A stretch of 64,000 nt of DNA from Gordonia sp049847105 (lineage in GTDB: Bacteria > Actinomycetota > Actinomycetes > Mycobacteriales > Mycobacteriaceae). The position numbers and the translations under genes were made by a program. The notes below the pieces were generated by a model, which was not told the DNA's origin, ran no database searches, and saw only the letters and a program-made list of their open reading frames with translations. Location of the stretch: NCBI RefSeq assembly GCF_049847105.1, contig NZ_JBNCNS010000001.1, positions 1,302,001 through 1,366,000 of the forward strand, written 5' to 3'. Shown here piece after piece: positions 16,371-25,820 of this stretch; positions within the stretch are counted from its first letter, which is position 1, and every line of letters starts with the position of its first letter.

Positions 16371-17605
16371 CCGCGCCCGACCCCTTCACTCCCGCACGTC
16401 TCGGACCGCTCACGTTGCGCAATCGGCTGATCAAGTGCGCGACCTTCGAGGGCGCCACCCCCGACGCCCTGGTGACCGACGACCTCATCGAGTTCCACCG
16501 CGAGGTCGCCGCCGGCGGTGTCGCGATGAGCACGGTGGCCTACTGTGCCGTGGCCCCCGAGGGCCGCACCGACCGACACCAGATCTGGCTGCGTGACGAG
16601 GCGATGCCAGGCCTCCGACGGCTCACCGACGCCATCCACTCCGAAGGCGCACTGGCCGCCGCGCAGCTCGGGCACGCGGGTCCGGTGGCGAACTCCGTGT
16701 CCAACCGCAAGAAGGCCCTCGGCCCCTCCCACATCCCGGCACCGATGGGCATGTCCGTCACGCAGAAGCTCGACGCCGACGGGATCACCGCGATGCTGGC
16801 AACCTTTCGTCGAGCGGCTCGGATCGCGGTCGACTCGGGGTTCGACGGTCTCGAGATCCACTGCGGCCACAATTACCTGATCAGCAGCTTCCTGTCCCCG
16901 CTGCTCAATCACCGCCACGACGGCTACGGCGGCTCCCTGGTCAACCGTGCCCGGTTCGCCCGCGAGGTCGTCGAGGCGGTGCGCGACGAGGTGGGCGACG
17001 AGGCCGCGGTCTGGGCCAAGCTCAACATGTACGACGGCGTCGGCACACCCGGCACCGGCCACCGCAGTCGATTCAGCGGTTTCAACACCGACGAGGCGTG
17101 TGCCGTGGCGCAGCTCCTCGAGTCCGACGGCCACCTCGATGCGATCGAGCCCACCGCAGGCAGCTCACTGCTCAACCCGATGTACCTGTTCCACGGCGAG
17201 CCGCCGCGCGACGAGTTCGCCGACGCGTTCCGCGGCGCGATGCGCGCCGGACTGAAAGCGATGGGTCCGGTCTTCCTCAAGCACTACGAGTATCACGATG
17301 CGTATCTGCTTCCCCTCGCGCGACAGCTCCGCGCTGCCGTGCGCATGCCGCTGATCCTGTTGGGCGGCATCACCGATCGCGCCTCGATGGAGTTGGCTCT
17401 CACGGAAGGCTTCGACTTCGTGGCGATGGGGCGTGCCCTGTTACGCGAACCGGACCTGCCGCTGCGCATCCAGGCCGACCCGACCACGACGTCGCGCTGC
17501 GTGCACTGCAATCTGTGCATGCCGACCATCTACAGCCACACCCGTTGCCCGATCCGGGCGGGCGAGGTCCCCGATCCGCTCGCCGTCGAGGTCACCGCGC
17601 AGTAA
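16367..17605 (+). CDS. NADH:flavin oxidoreductase / Old Yellow Enzyme family
   Basis: 412 residues, FMN TIM barrel. Motifs: FTPARLGPLTLRNRLIKCAT at the N-terminus, AAQLGHAGPVAN, HCGHNYLISSFLSPLLNHRH, YGGSLVNRARFAREVV, and the FMN-phosphate site LLGGITDRASMELALTEG then DFVAMGRALLREPDL. Near the C-terminus is a cysteine cluster CVHCNLCMPTIYSHTRC like the [4Fe-4S] motif of 2,4-dienoyl-CoA reductases, but the C-terminal FAD/NAD domains of those enzymes are missing. Probably reduces an activated alkene. GAGGAGAACTC precedes the ATG; co-transcribed with the TetR gene. Confidence 0.9.
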   Translation: MTAPDPFTPARLGPLTLRNRLIKCATFEGATPDALVTDDLIEFHREVAAGGVAMSTVAYCAVAPEGRTDRHQIWLRDEAMPGLRRLTDAIHSEGALAAAQLGHAGPVANSVSNRKKALGPSHIPAPMGMSVTQKLDADGITAMLATFRRAARIAVDSGFDGLEIHCGHNYLISSFLSPLLNHRHDGYGGSLVNRARFAREVVEAVRDEVGDEAAVWAKLNMYDGVGTPGTGHRSRFSGFNTDEACAVAQLLESDGHLDAIEPTAGSSLLNPMYLFHGEPPRDEFADAFRGAMRAGLKAMGPVFLKHYEYHDAYLLPLARQLRAAVRMPLILLGGITDRASMELALTEGFDFVAMGRALLREPDLPLRIQADPTTTSRCVHCNLCMPTIYSHTRCPIRAGEVPDPLAVEVTAQ

Positions 17606-17610
17606 ACGTC

Positions 17611-17664
17611 GGTTCCGGCCGCACGTTCATGTTCTGGCTTCGAGCGGTTCCTGCGGCCGGAACC
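17611..17664. terminator. Long inverted repeat between convergent genes
   Basis: GGTTCCGGCCGCA at 17611-17623 is exactly complementary to TGCGGCCGGAACC at 17652-17664. Overlapping shorter pairings (GTTCTGGC with the GGCCAGAAC at about 17674) are also possible. Position between two convergent genes fits a bidirectional terminator; no U-tract is evident. Confidence 0.55.
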
Positions 17665-17708
17665 CGAAAGTGCGGCCAGAACCATGTCGGGCCGGGTCGG
17701 TTGTCGCG

Positions 17709-19358
17709 TCAGCGGGTGAACTCGCCGTTCGAGGTCCCGTCGTCGTAGTACTCCACGGTCATCCGTGAGCCTGCCGCGCCGGCGAAGGAGACCTTGGAGA
17801 TCGATCCGGGTTCGGCGTTCTCGGTGCGCAGCGTGAACGTGTAGGTGTTGCCGTCCCAGTGCGTCAGCTCGTGGGTCGTTTTTCCGTCGGGCCCCAGGGC
17901 GAGGACGAGCTTGCCGTTCTGCTCGCGGACAACGGCGGGTCCGTACACATCGTTCTGATAGGTGCCCGTATACGTCGAGAGCGGCTGCGCCGGTGCCGGA
18001 TTCGCCGGCGGCTGCTGACCCACGAGACTGCCGGAGGGCTTGTTCATCTCGGCGTAGCCGTGGGCGTACAGGGTGCGCCAATCGTGGCGGACCTCGCCGA
18101 ACGCGACGATGTCGGCGAACTCACCGGTCAACGCGTCGACGGCCCCGATGGGAGCGGCGTTGGACAGCGCGACGATCGCGACATCGGCCGACGGCATGAC
18201 CAGGAAGTTCGTCCCGGCCCCCATCGAGAAGGCCCCGGAGTGGCTGTACTGCGTGCGGGCTCCTTCGGTGACCGAGACGTTGAATCCGTAGCCGTAATAG
18301 CCGGCCCGCGCGTCCGGTGAACCAGCGGGCGACGAGACCATCTCCGGTGTCACCGCCGGCAGCAGCGCGTCCGCACCGACGATCTGCTTGCCGTCGTACA
18401 TCCCGTTGCCGAGCAGCATCGCCATCCAGTGCGTCAGGTCGTTCACCGACGACGAGATACCACCCGCCGGGGACTGCGCATCGGGGTCACGTTGCTGCGG
18501 AGTCTTGACCCAGTTGTCACCGTCCTGCACGTGTCCGACGACCCGGTCGGGCTCGGCTTCGAAGTCGCGAAACCGGGAACTGGTGTGGGTCATGCCGAGT
18601 GGACCGTATAGTGCCTGCCCCGAGAGCGTCTCCCAGTCCGACCCCGCCTTCCGAGCGGCCGACTCGGCCGCCGCGGTCACCCCGAAGTTGGTGTAGTTGT
18701 ACGTGATGCGGAACGGATCCAGTGGCATATAGCGTAGCCGGGCGAGGATCTGATCCCGGTCGTATCCGAGCTCTTCGAGCTTGTCCCCCGCGTGATCGGG
18801 CAGGCCGGAACGATGCGCATACATGTCCCCGATGCTGACGTTCTGGCTCACATACAGATCAGAGAGCGCGAAGCCCGGAAGATTCTCCGCGACCGGGGTG
18901 TCCCATCCCACCACCTTGTCGGTGATCAACTTCGCGATCACGGTGGAGCCGATCGACTTGGACATCGACGCCAGCGGGAACACCGTATCCGCATCGACTT
19001 TTCGGTCGGTGCCCACCTCCGAAACGCCGAAACCCTTTGCATACACCGACTTGCCGCCATGAACCACGGCGACCGCCATCCCCGGGATCTTGGTGGACTC
19101 CATCAGGGAATCGACGAGCCCGTCGAGCTTGCCGACGGCGGTGTCGACGGCGTTGTCCGGGAGATCCTGCGCGACGGCCGTGTTCGGGTCACCTGGTTCC
19201 TCCGCCGCAGAAACCGCGGACGACGAGGTACCGGACACCGACGACGACCCAGATGACGATGTATCGCACGCGGCGACGGCGGTGGCGGCAACCATCGCGA
19301 CGGCCACGACGGCGGTCGATCGTCGGGTTCGCGCGCGCGACGAGGTTCGAACGCCCAT
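17709..19358 (-). CDS. Serine beta-lactamase-fold lipoprotein (class C / esterase-like)
   Basis: 549 residues. Start at ATG 19358 gives MGVRTSSRARTRRSTAVVAV and lipobox VAAC at about residues 27-30, so it is a surface lipoprotein. The beta-lactamase-like domain has the SxxK nucleophile in PLASMSKSIGSTV, the YxN motif in TYNYTNFGVTAAAE and HSGAFSMGAG as the third motif. The C-terminal roughly 100 residues form a DUF3471-like beta domain. Such proteins are esterases, D-aminopeptidases or penicillin-binding-protein relatives more often than resistance enzymes. Divergent from the peptidase gene. Confidence 0.88.
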   Translation of the reverse strand: MGVRTSSRARTRRSTAVVAVAMVAATAVAACDTSSSGSSSVSGTSSSAVSAAEEPGDPNTAVAQDLPDNAVDTAVGKLDGLVDSLMESTKIPGMAVAVVHGGKSVYAKGFGVSEVGTDRKVDADTVFPLASMSKSIGSTVIAKLITDKVVGWDTPVAENLPGFALSDLYVSQNVSIGDMYAHRSGLPDHAGDKLEELGYDRDQILARLRYMPLDPFRITYNYTNFGVTAAAESAARKAGSDWETLSGQALYGPLGMTHTSSRFRDFEAEPDRVVGHVQDGDNWVKTPQQRDPDAQSPAGGISSSVNDLTHWMAMLLGNGMYDGKQIVGADALLPAVTPEMVSSPAGSPDARAGYYGYGFNVSVTEGARTQYSHSGAFSMGAGTNFLVMPSADVAIVALSNAAPIGAVDALTGEFADIVAFGEVRHDWRTLYAHGYAEMNKPSGSLVGQQPPANPAPAQPLSTYTGTYQNDVYGPAVVREQNGKLVLALGPDGKTTHELTHWDGNTYTFTLRTENAEPGSISKVSFAGAAGSRMTVEYYDDGTSNGEFTR

Positions 19359-19677
19359 GAGTCCATACCCGCTTCCTCGAGGTGCCCACTGGCCCCGACC
19401 AGGCGCGACGCCCGTTGGATCGACCACAGAATATCCGCAATCGGAACTTCTCGGGCGCGGTTGGACGGAGTTGGGCGCAGTTGGGCGGAGTCTGCGCACC
19501 TGATCTTCGGGCTCCTGGAATTTGCAGGGCGGCGACCGAGTGTCACACCTTGTTCCCCCTCGTCTGCAGGTGAACACGGTCACCAGGGGTGGACCTCGAC
19601 CGGCGCCGGATCTCATCACCGCGCTAGGTTGGCGGGACGAGAGCTTGGCGTGACCGCAGCAGAGCCGGAGGACATCG
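19359..19677. other. Intergenic region between divergent genes
   Basis: 319 bp without a supported gene. A short run of related decamers (GTTGGACGGA, GTTGGGCGCA, GTTGGGCGGA) occurs at about 19461-19490. Both promoters of the flanking divergent genes must lie here; I could not pick out convincing -35/-10 pairs. Confidence 0.5.
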
Positions 19678-21732
19678 ATGAGCACTGAGCGCGCAACCGA
19701 CGACATGACCCGCACCGACGACCCCTACCTATGGCTGGAGGAGGTCGGCGGGGATCGGGCGCTGGACTGGGTGCGCGCCCACAATCAACCCACCGTCGAC
19801 GATCTGACGTCGGATGAGCGGTTCTCGGTGCTCGAGTCCGAGGCCCTGGAGATCCTCGACACCGACGACCGGATCCCGTACGTACGGCGGCGTGGGAGTC
19901 ATCTGTACAACTTCTGGCGCGACGCGGCGAACCCGAAGGGACTCTGGCGGCGGACCACGCTGGAGTCGTATCGAACGGACTCTCCTGAATGGGATGTCCT
20001 GATCGACGTCGACGCGCTGGCGGCAGCCGAGGACGAGAACTGGGTGTGGGCGGGCGCCACGGTGCTCCGGCCCGAATACCGGCATGCGCTGGTGTCGTTG
20101 TCGCGGGGCGGCGCGGACGCGAGCGTGGTGCGCGAGTTCGACCTCGACACGCGTGAGTGGGTCGTCGACGGTTTCGTGCTCCCGGAGAACAAGTCCAGCA
20201 TCGGCTGGATCGACCGTGACACCGTCTATGTCGGAACGGATTTCGGCGCGCAGCCGGATGGTCGAGGGTCGCTGACCACGTCGGGCTACCCGCGAGTGGT
20301 CAAACGGTGGGAACGGGGTACCCCTCTTGAGGACGCGGTGACCGTGTTCGCGGGTGAGGTCGACGATGTCTCGGTCGGGGTCACCTTCGACAGCACCCCC
20401 GGGTATGAGCGGCATTTCGCCAGCCGTGCCACCGACTTCTTCAACGCGCTGCGGTACGAGATCCGCGGTGACGAAAAGGTTCTCGTCGATGTCCCGACCG
20501 ATGCGCACTCCGGGGTGCGGCACGACTGGTTGTTCGTGATGCCGCGGTCGGACTGGGAGGTCGGCGGTGCCACCCACGCGGCCGGGACACTGCTGGTGTT
20601 CGTCTACGACGACTATCTCGCCGGTGGCCGGGATGGGACGGTGCTGTTCGCCCCGGACGCCCACACCAGTCTCAGCGACTACACCTTCACCCGCTCTCAT
20701 CTGGTCCTGGTAACACTGCACGACGTACACACCGAGGTCTCCGTGCGCGAACTGGGCACCTGGGCGCCCGTCGAGATGTCCGGCCTGCCCTCGCTGGCCA
20801 CGATCTCGGTGCTCGACACCGATGCCGACGAGAGCGACGAGATCTTCTGGTCGGCAAGCTCGTTCACCACTCCGCCCAGCCTCCTCTACGGGGAGTCCGG
20901 AGTCGGTCCCGAGGTGATCAAGCAGTCGCCGTCGTTCTTCGATGCCGACGACGTGGTCGCCGAACAGCACTTCGCGACCTCTGACGACGGCACCCCGGTC
21001 CCCTACTTCGTCGTCCGACGCAGCGGCGTCACCTCCGGTCCCACCCTGCTGTACGGGTACGGCGGTTTCGAGAATTCGCTGACCCCTGGGTATCTGGCCG
21101 TCAGTGGACGCAGCTGGATCGCCCGCGGCGGCATCTATGTCATCGCGAACATCCGCGGCGGGGGCGAATACGGGCCGTCGTGGCACACGCAGGCACAGAA
21201 GGCCGGGCGTCACCTCGTCTACGAGGACTTCGCCGCTGTCGCACGGGCGTTGGTCGCCGATGGACTCACCACGCCGGGCCAGTTGGGCGCCCAGGGCGGA
21301 TCCAACGGCGGCCTCCTGATGGGCGTGATGTTGACACGATATCCGGAACTGTTCGGCGCCTTGGTCTGTCAGGTTCCACTGATCGACATGCGCCGCTATC
21401 ACCTGTTGCTGGCCGGCGCGTCGTGGATGGCGGAATACGGCGATCCGGACGATCCGGACCAGTGGTCGTTCATGGAACCGTTCTCGCCGTATCAGAACCT
21501 ACAGTCGGGTGCCGACTATCCGCAGATCCTGGTCACCACCTCCACCCGCGACGACCGCGTCCACCCCGGCCACGCGCGCAAACTGGTTGCGCGCCTGGAA
21601 GAACTCGGCCACGACGTGGCCTACTACGAGAACATCGAAGGCGGCCATGGCGGTGCGGCGGACAACAAGCAGGCCGCGTTCAAGGCGGCACTGGCCTATG
21701 AGTTCCTGTGGAGGACTCTGGCCGGGGAATGA
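19678..21732 (+). CDS. Prolyl oligopeptidase family serine peptidase (S9A)
   Basis: 684 residues, matching the mycobacterial Rv0457c type. The N-terminal beta-propeller spans about residues 60-430 and starts after DDPYLWLEEVGGDRALDWV. The catalytic alpha/beta hydrolase domain has the nucleophile in QGGSNGGLLMGVML, the Asp in STRDDRVHPGHARK and the His in EGGHGGAADNKQ, and the typical IANIRGGGEYGPSWH loop. No signal peptide, so cytosolic processing of short peptides is expected. GGAGGACATCG precedes the ATG. The 3' end overlaps the convergent gene by 37 bp. Confidence 0.93.
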   Translation: MSTERATDDMTRTDDPYLWLEEVGGDRALDWVRAHNQPTVDDLTSDERFSVLESEALEILDTDDRIPYVRRRGSHLYNFWRDAANPKGLWRRTTLESYRTDSPEWDVLIDVDALAAAEDENWVWAGATVLRPEYRHALVSLSRGGADASVVREFDLDTREWVVDGFVLPENKSSIGWIDRDTVYVGTDFGAQPDGRGSLTTSGYPRVVKRWERGTPLEDAVTVFAGEVDDVSVGVTFDSTPGYERHFASRATDFFNALRYEIRGDEKVLVDVPTDAHSGVRHDWLFVMPRSDWEVGGATHAAGTLLVFVYDDYLAGGRDGTVLFAPDAHTSLSDYTFTRSHLVLVTLHDVHTEVSVRELGTWAPVEMSGLPSLATISVLDTDADESDEIFWSASSFTTPPSLLYGESGVGPEVIKQSPSFFDADDVVAEQHFATSDDGTPVPYFVVRRSGVTSGPTLLYGYGGFENSLTPGYLAVSGRSWIARGGIYVIANIRGGGEYGPSWHTQAQKAGRHLVYEDFAAVARALVADGLTTPGQLGAQGGSNGGLLMGVMLTRYPELFGALVCQVPLIDMRRYHLLLAGASWMAEYGDPDDPDQWSFMEPFSPYQNLQSGADYPQILVTTSTRDDRVHPGHARKLVARLEELGHDVAYYENIEGGHGGAADNKQAAFKAALAYEFLWRTLAGE

Positions 21733-22385
21733 CCCCACCGGCGAACGGTGTCCAGAGGATTCCACGGTGGCGCGTGCCGCGCCTGTGCGATCGGGTACCA
21801 GGCGAGCCCGATCAGCAGCGACGAGAAATGCCCGATCCCGGTGAAGGTCAGATCGAGCACCGGGGGCAGGCCGTACACCGCGAGGATTCCGGCCAGGTAG
21901 ACCCAGCGCCACGGGTAGGCGATCCGGTAGGTGAGCACCCCGATCACGGCGGCCAGGAAGTAACTCACGCCGACGTCGGTCACGTCGACCAGTGACGAGC
22001 CGGCCATCCCGTTTCTGATCGCCAGGCCGAGGAGGCCCTCGCTGACGTAGGTGGCGATCACGTGTGCGCTCAGACCGACCACCAGCCAGCGCAGCGATCC
22101 CAGCCACCGCTCGGCAGGGAGGTGGAAGACACAGAACAAGATCAGGTACGGGAGCCAGAACGACCCGTCGATCCAGAACAGGCTGGTGACCAGGACCTGG
22201 ACCGGATCGGTCGACAGGTGGTGCAGGTTGGTCGACCGTTCGCCGAGCAGCCGGTTCAGTTCTTCCGGGGTCATCGAGCGCTGGATGATGGTGGTGATCA
22301 GCAGCACCACCAACCACGCACACGTGAGTGGCGCACCGCGAACGATGCGCCACAGTCGTACACAGATCGCACGTGAGCGGGACAC
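21696..22385 (-). CDS. Rhomboid-like multi-spanning membrane protein
   Basis: 229 residues from the GTG at 22385; the frame stays open to 22526 but that would overlap the upstream hydrolase gene by 113 bp, so the start is uncertain. About six hydrophobic segments follow a basic N-terminus (RAICVRLWRIVRGAPLTCAW). The segment DVGVSYFLAAVIGVL corresponds to the rhomboid GxSx nucleophile helix and GIGHFSSLLIGLAWYPI to the histidine helix, so a Ser-His pair may be kept although the second Gly of GxSG is Tyr. It is the last gene of a minus-strand group with the hydrolase. Confidence 0.65.
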   Translation of the reverse strand: MSRSRAICVRLWRIVRGAPLTCAWLVVLLITTIIQRSMTPEELNRLLGERSTNLHHLSTDPVQVLVTSLFWIDGSFWLPYLILFCVFHLPAERWLGSLRWLVVGLSAHVIATYVSEGLLGLAIRNGMAGSSLVDVTDVGVSYFLAAVIGVLTYRIAYPWRWVYLAGILAVYGLPPVLDLTFTGIGHFSSLLIGLAWYPIAQARHAPPWNPLDTVRRWGHSPARVLHRNS

Positions 22386-22413
22386 CTTGTCGATTATCGT
22401 CTCGGCGTCGCGC

Positions 22414-23301
22414 TCAGGTGCGGTTTGCGCCGACGTCCGCGGCGACACCACCCACCCAGTCCGCGATGAGCGCCGGTACCCGTGCATCCCGCGCCCACCG
22501 ATTGTGACCGAGTGGCGCCGCGACATGATGTGTGTCGACGACGCAGCCGGCCAGCTTGGCGGTGAGCGCGCGCATCACCCGCGGCGGCGCATCGGTGTCT
22601 GCGCCGACCGTGATGGCGCAGACCGGGAGCCGCAACTGCCGCATCGCCGCCTCGTAGTCGACATCGGCATCGCGTGGCGCGAAGGTCCCGTTCCGATTGA
22701 GGTAGGTCCAGTCGCGGATCAGCACCCGTGATTGCCTGCCGTACCCCTCGATGGCCGAGCCCGGCCAGTATCCGAGCGTCTTCGACACGCGGTGCATCGC
22801 GGGCGGCCCGACGGTCGCCAGCAGCCCCTGGCCGCCACGATAGAGCTTCCAATACGGCACGCCCGACGCGACGAGAATCAGGCCCGCGATCTCGGAGTCA
22901 CCCCGAATGGCATTGCGGGCAGCGAACATCGAGGCGATGTGCCCACCCATCGAGTGGCCGGCGACGAACAGTGGGGCCGTCGGACAGTGCTTGCGCGCGA
23001 CGGCGACGGCCGCCGGGATGTCCTCGGTGGTCAGCGCCTGCTGACCGAAACGACTCGCCCGCGACGGCCGTGGTCTGCTGCGCCCCTGACCACGCAATTC
23101 ACCGACCACGACGTTCACACCCGCCTGCCCGCAACGGCCGGCGAACAGGTCGAAATACGTCGCGGGCACACCGAGACCGGGCCACAGCACGATGACCGGA
23201 CGATCGGGTGCGGTGACGAACACTCGCAGCGGAGTCATGGTGCCGTCCGGGAGACGGATCTCCTCGATGACCGGGTCTGCCCGCGATCCGGGGTCGGTCA
23301 T
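22414..23301 (-). CDS. Alpha/beta hydrolase (lipase/thioesterase-like)
   Basis: 295 residues starting MTDPGSRADPVIEEIRLPDG. The fold is marked by VIVLWPGLGVPATYFDLFAG (oxyanion region), the nucleophile elbow VAGHSMGGHIAS and a C-terminal His in AAPLGHNRWARD. The start codon overlaps the stop of the preceding membrane-protein gene by 4 bp (ATGA at 23298-23301), so they are translationally coupled. Monoacylglycerol-lipase-like; substrate unknown. Confidence 0.85.
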   Translation of the reverse strand: MTDPGSRADPVIEEIRLPDGTMTPLRVFVTAPDRPVIVLWPGLGVPATYFDLFAGRCGQAGVNVVVGELRGQGRSRPRPSRASRFGQQALTTEDIPAAVAVARKHCPTAPLFVAGHSMGGHIASMFAARNAIRGDSEIAGLILVASGVPYWKLYRGGQGLLATVGPPAMHRVSKTLGYWPGSAIEGYGRQSRVLIRDWTYLNRNGTFAPRDADVDYEAAMRQLRLPVCAITVGADTDAPPRVMRALTAKLAGCVVDTHHVAAPLGHNRWARDARVPALIADWVGGVAADVGANRT

Positions 23302-24131
23302 CTGCGCGCGGGCGACCGGCCGAAGGCGAGGCGGGCGACGAATCCGACCACCACGACGCCGGCGCCGACCGCCCCCACGATCAGGGCCAGATGGTGCAGG
23401 TCGGCGACCGTACCGTCGATGATCACCCTGGCGACCTCGCGGCCGGCGTCCTCGGTGCCGTCGACCTCCTGTTTGGCACGCTCGGCGAAGAAGATCCCGA
23501 CGGCCCACGCGAATGCCGCGGAACCGATCAATCCGACACCGAGCCACGCGAGTACGGTTCCGCGGCGCCGCGCGATGAGCAACGCCAGCACGCTACCCGC
23601 CACCGCGACCACGAGGGACCAGTAGGCCATCTCGGTGATCTGCTGTCCCACGTCGTGATAGCGCCCGGCCTCCAATCCCGACCCGTCACGGTTGAGGGGC
23701 ACGAGGATCGGACCCGTCACGCGAGCATCGACGTTCGTCTGGGCGATCACGCGGTTCACCATGTCCGTGATGTCGAGCTGCATGACCGTGGTGTCCCCGG
23801 TCGCCGGGGGCGGATCGAACAACCAGGCGTGCTGCTGGGACATGACGTCGACGAAATCGGCCTCGAACGCGTCACTGTGCGTGTACGCACGCGCCGCCGG
23901 TTCCACCGCGTCCGACGCCGCAGGGATGTTCGCCTGCTCGGTCACCGACGACGAGATCTGGCTCGCCAGATAGTCCTGGACCTTGTCGTCCTGGGCCATC
24001 GGCGTCACCGTGGTGACGAAGCCCTCGGGGTCCACCAGACGTTCTTTCACCCAGAGCGACGGGAAGGCCAACACGATCGCCGCCATCGCCACCAGTGTCA
24101 GGAGCCCGCTGAGGAATGTCCGCACAGCCAC
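23298..24131 (-). CDS. Hypothetical membrane protein
   Basis: 277 residues, not assigned to a named family. One N-terminal transmembrane segment (FLSGLLTLVAMAAIVLAFPS) is followed by a roughly 140-residue extracytoplasmic region and three C-terminal helices (about 168-188, 195-215 and 245-268). The outside region contains KVQDYLASQISSSVTEQANI and a second amphipathic stretch around MQLDITDMVNRVIAQTNVDA, a pattern seen in actinobacterial putative integral membrane proteins. Coupled to the downstream hydrolase gene. Confidence 0.75.
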   Translation of the reverse strand: MAVRTFLSGLLTLVAMAAIVLAFPSLWVKERLVDPEGFVTTVTPMAQDDKVQDYLASQISSSVTEQANIPAASDAVEPAARAYTHSDAFEADFVDVMSQQHAWLFDPPPATGDTTVMQLDITDMVNRVIAQTNVDARVTGPILVPLNRDGSGLEAGRYHDVGQQITEMAYWSLVVAVAGSVLALLIARRRGTVLAWLGVGLIGSAAFAWAVGIFFAERAKQEVDGTEDAGREVARVIIDGTVADLHHLALIVGAVGAGVVVVGFVARLAFGRSPARR

Positions 24132-24167
24132 GAGGCTACCGAGGCCCCCGGGGTTCGGGCGTAGTGG

Positions 24168-25130
24168 CTACTCCCCGACCAGATCGCGTGCGCGTCCCAC
24201 GATCAACGGGTCGGGTTCACCGACGAAATCGGCATTCTTGCCCTTGTACTCGAAGAGACTCAGGACGTGGCGCATCGCGTTGATGCGGGCGCGCTTCTTG
24301 TCGTTGCTCTTCACCACGGTCCACGGCGCGTACTCGGTGTCGGTCGCCGCGAACATGGCCTCCTTGGCCTCGGTGTAGGCATCCCACTTGTCCAGCGACG
24401 CCAGATCCATCGGCGACAGCTTCCACTGCCGGACCGGGTCGATCTGGCGGATCGCGAACCGCGTGCGCTGTTCCAAGGGGGTCACCGAGAACCAGAACTT
24501 CACCAGGTTGATGCCGTCGTCGACCAGCATCTTCTCGAAGGCCGGCACCTGCTCGACGAACTGGTCGTACTGCTCGGACGTGCAGAAGCCCATGACCCTC
24601 TCCACGCCCGCACGGTTGTACCAGGAGCGGTCGAAGAAGACCATCTCCCCGCCGGCCGGCAGGTGCTGGGCGTAGCGCTGGAAGTACCACTCGGTCGATT
24701 CACGCTCGCTGGGCTTCTCCAGTGCGACGACACGCGAGCCACGAGGATTCAGATGTTCGTTGAACCGCTTGATCGTCCCGCCCTTTCCGGCGGCGTCACG
24801 CCCCTCGAACACCATCAGGTGTCGCTGACCGGTCTGCTTGGACCACTTCTGCAGCTTCAACAACTCGATCTGCAGGCGGCGCTTGGTCACCTCGTACTCG
24901 CGGCGGCTCATCCGCTCGTCGTACGGGTAGTCCTGCCGCCACGTGTCGACCACGTTGCGTTCGGGCAACGTCAGCAGCACCGGGTCGTCGTCATCGTCGT
25001 CGTTGACGGCGAATTGCGTCGTGTCATGCAGATCGACGAGCTGCTGGAGTGCCTCGCGGCCGTTGAGAACACTGAAATCCGGCCCGATCTCCGCCGATCC
25101 GTACAGTTCCGCGTCATGTAGCTCAGTCAC
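24168..25130 (-). CDS. ppk2: Polyphosphate kinase 2 family
   Basis: 320 residues. PPK2 enzymes transfer phosphate between inorganic polyphosphate and nucleoside diphosphates. Walker A is FEGRDAAGKGGTIKRFNEHL (Gly110-Gly118), Walker B is FFDRSWYNRAGVERVMGF, and the lid region is TPLEQRTRFAIRQIDPVRQW followed by KLSPMDLASLDKWDAYTEAK. This is a one-domain class I PPK2. An unusual run of six aspartates (residues 44-49) precedes the kinase core. The start at 25130 gives MTELHDAELYGSAEIGPDFS. Confidence 0.93.
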   Translation of the reverse strand: MTELHDAELYGSAEIGPDFSVLNGREALQQLVDLHDTTQFAVNDDDDDDPVLLTLPERNVVDTWRQDYPYDERMSRREYEVTKRRLQIELLKLQKWSKQTGQRHLMVFEGRDAAGKGGTIKRFNEHLNPRGSRVVALEKPSERESTEWYFQRYAQHLPAGGEMVFFDRSWYNRAGVERVMGFCTSEQYDQFVEQVPAFEKMLVDDGINLVKFWFSVTPLEQRTRFAIRQIDPVRQWKLSPMDLASLDKWDAYTEAKEAMFAATDTEYAPWTVVKSNDKKRARINAMRHVLSLFEYKGKNADFVGEPDPLIVGRARDLVGE

Positions 25131-25196
25131 CGCTCAACGATATGCGCATCGACGAAACAGCGTGTTGCCAAAAGGTGAACCGGCGCGTGATCCGGC

Positions 25197-25718
25197 TCAG
25201 TTACGGAAGTCGATCGATCCCGAGTGGAGGCAGGCCTTGCCCGTGGTGCTGTCGTATGCGGTGGCGAACCCGCCCTGACACACCGTGCCCGCGGAACCGG
25301 AGATGGCCTGTCCACCCCATCCGCCGATCGCGATGGTGGTGCCGCCCTCGCGGGCCTGGGCGAGCGAGAATGCCTTCGGTCCGGTCGTCACCGAGTAGGA
25401 ATTGCCCCGCGTGGTGGCGCCCGCGAGTGCCGACGATCCGGGTTGCAGGTTGCGCGCGTTCGCGTTTCCGCCCTTGTCGGCGACCGCGATGGCCGTGCCC
25501 TGATTGCTCGTGTCCTCGGACTGGGCGCTGCTGCCCGGTCCGGCCTTCGCGCCGCACCCGCCGTTGCCGACGATCCGCTGGATCTGATGTCCGTCGGTGG
25601 CGGCGCATGTCGTCGCGGCACCTGCGGTGGCACCGCCCGCCAGACCGATCATCCACGCCAACGAGGTACCACCGATCACCAGCGCCGCGGCTCGAGCACC
25701 GAAGTTATTGATACGCAT
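25197..25718 (-). CDS. Small secreted protein, DUF6764-like
   Basis: 173 residues. ATG 25718 follows AGGAGG with 9 nt spacing; an ATG at 25736 lies upstream of that site and was rejected. The signal peptide is MRINNFGARAAALVIGGTSL with cleavage near AGAA. The mature protein is Gly/Ala/Ser-rich with four cysteines (TTCAATDG, NGGCGAKAG, GTVCQGG, GKACLHSG), suggesting two disulphides, and repeats of short beta-strand-like units (GNSYSVTTGPKAFSLAQARE). Function unknown; similar short secreted proteins occur in Gordonia and Mycobacterium. Confidence 0.7.
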   Translation of the reverse strand: MRINNFGARAAALVIGGTSLAWMIGLAGGATAGAATTCAATDGHQIQRIVGNGGCGAKAGPGSSAQSEDTSNQGTAIAVADKGGNANARNLQPGSSALAGATTRGNSYSVTTGPKAFSLAQAREGGTTIAIGGWGGQAISGSAGTVCQGGFATAYDSTTGKACLHSGSIDFRN

Positions 25719-25820
25719 AGAGATTGGCCTCCTCATTCGCCACGGATCGCAGAGTGCAGCAGCACTGCCCGCAAGCGTACCCAGTGACCGCCGAAACGTG
25801 GGGCCCGGGTTGGCAAAACG

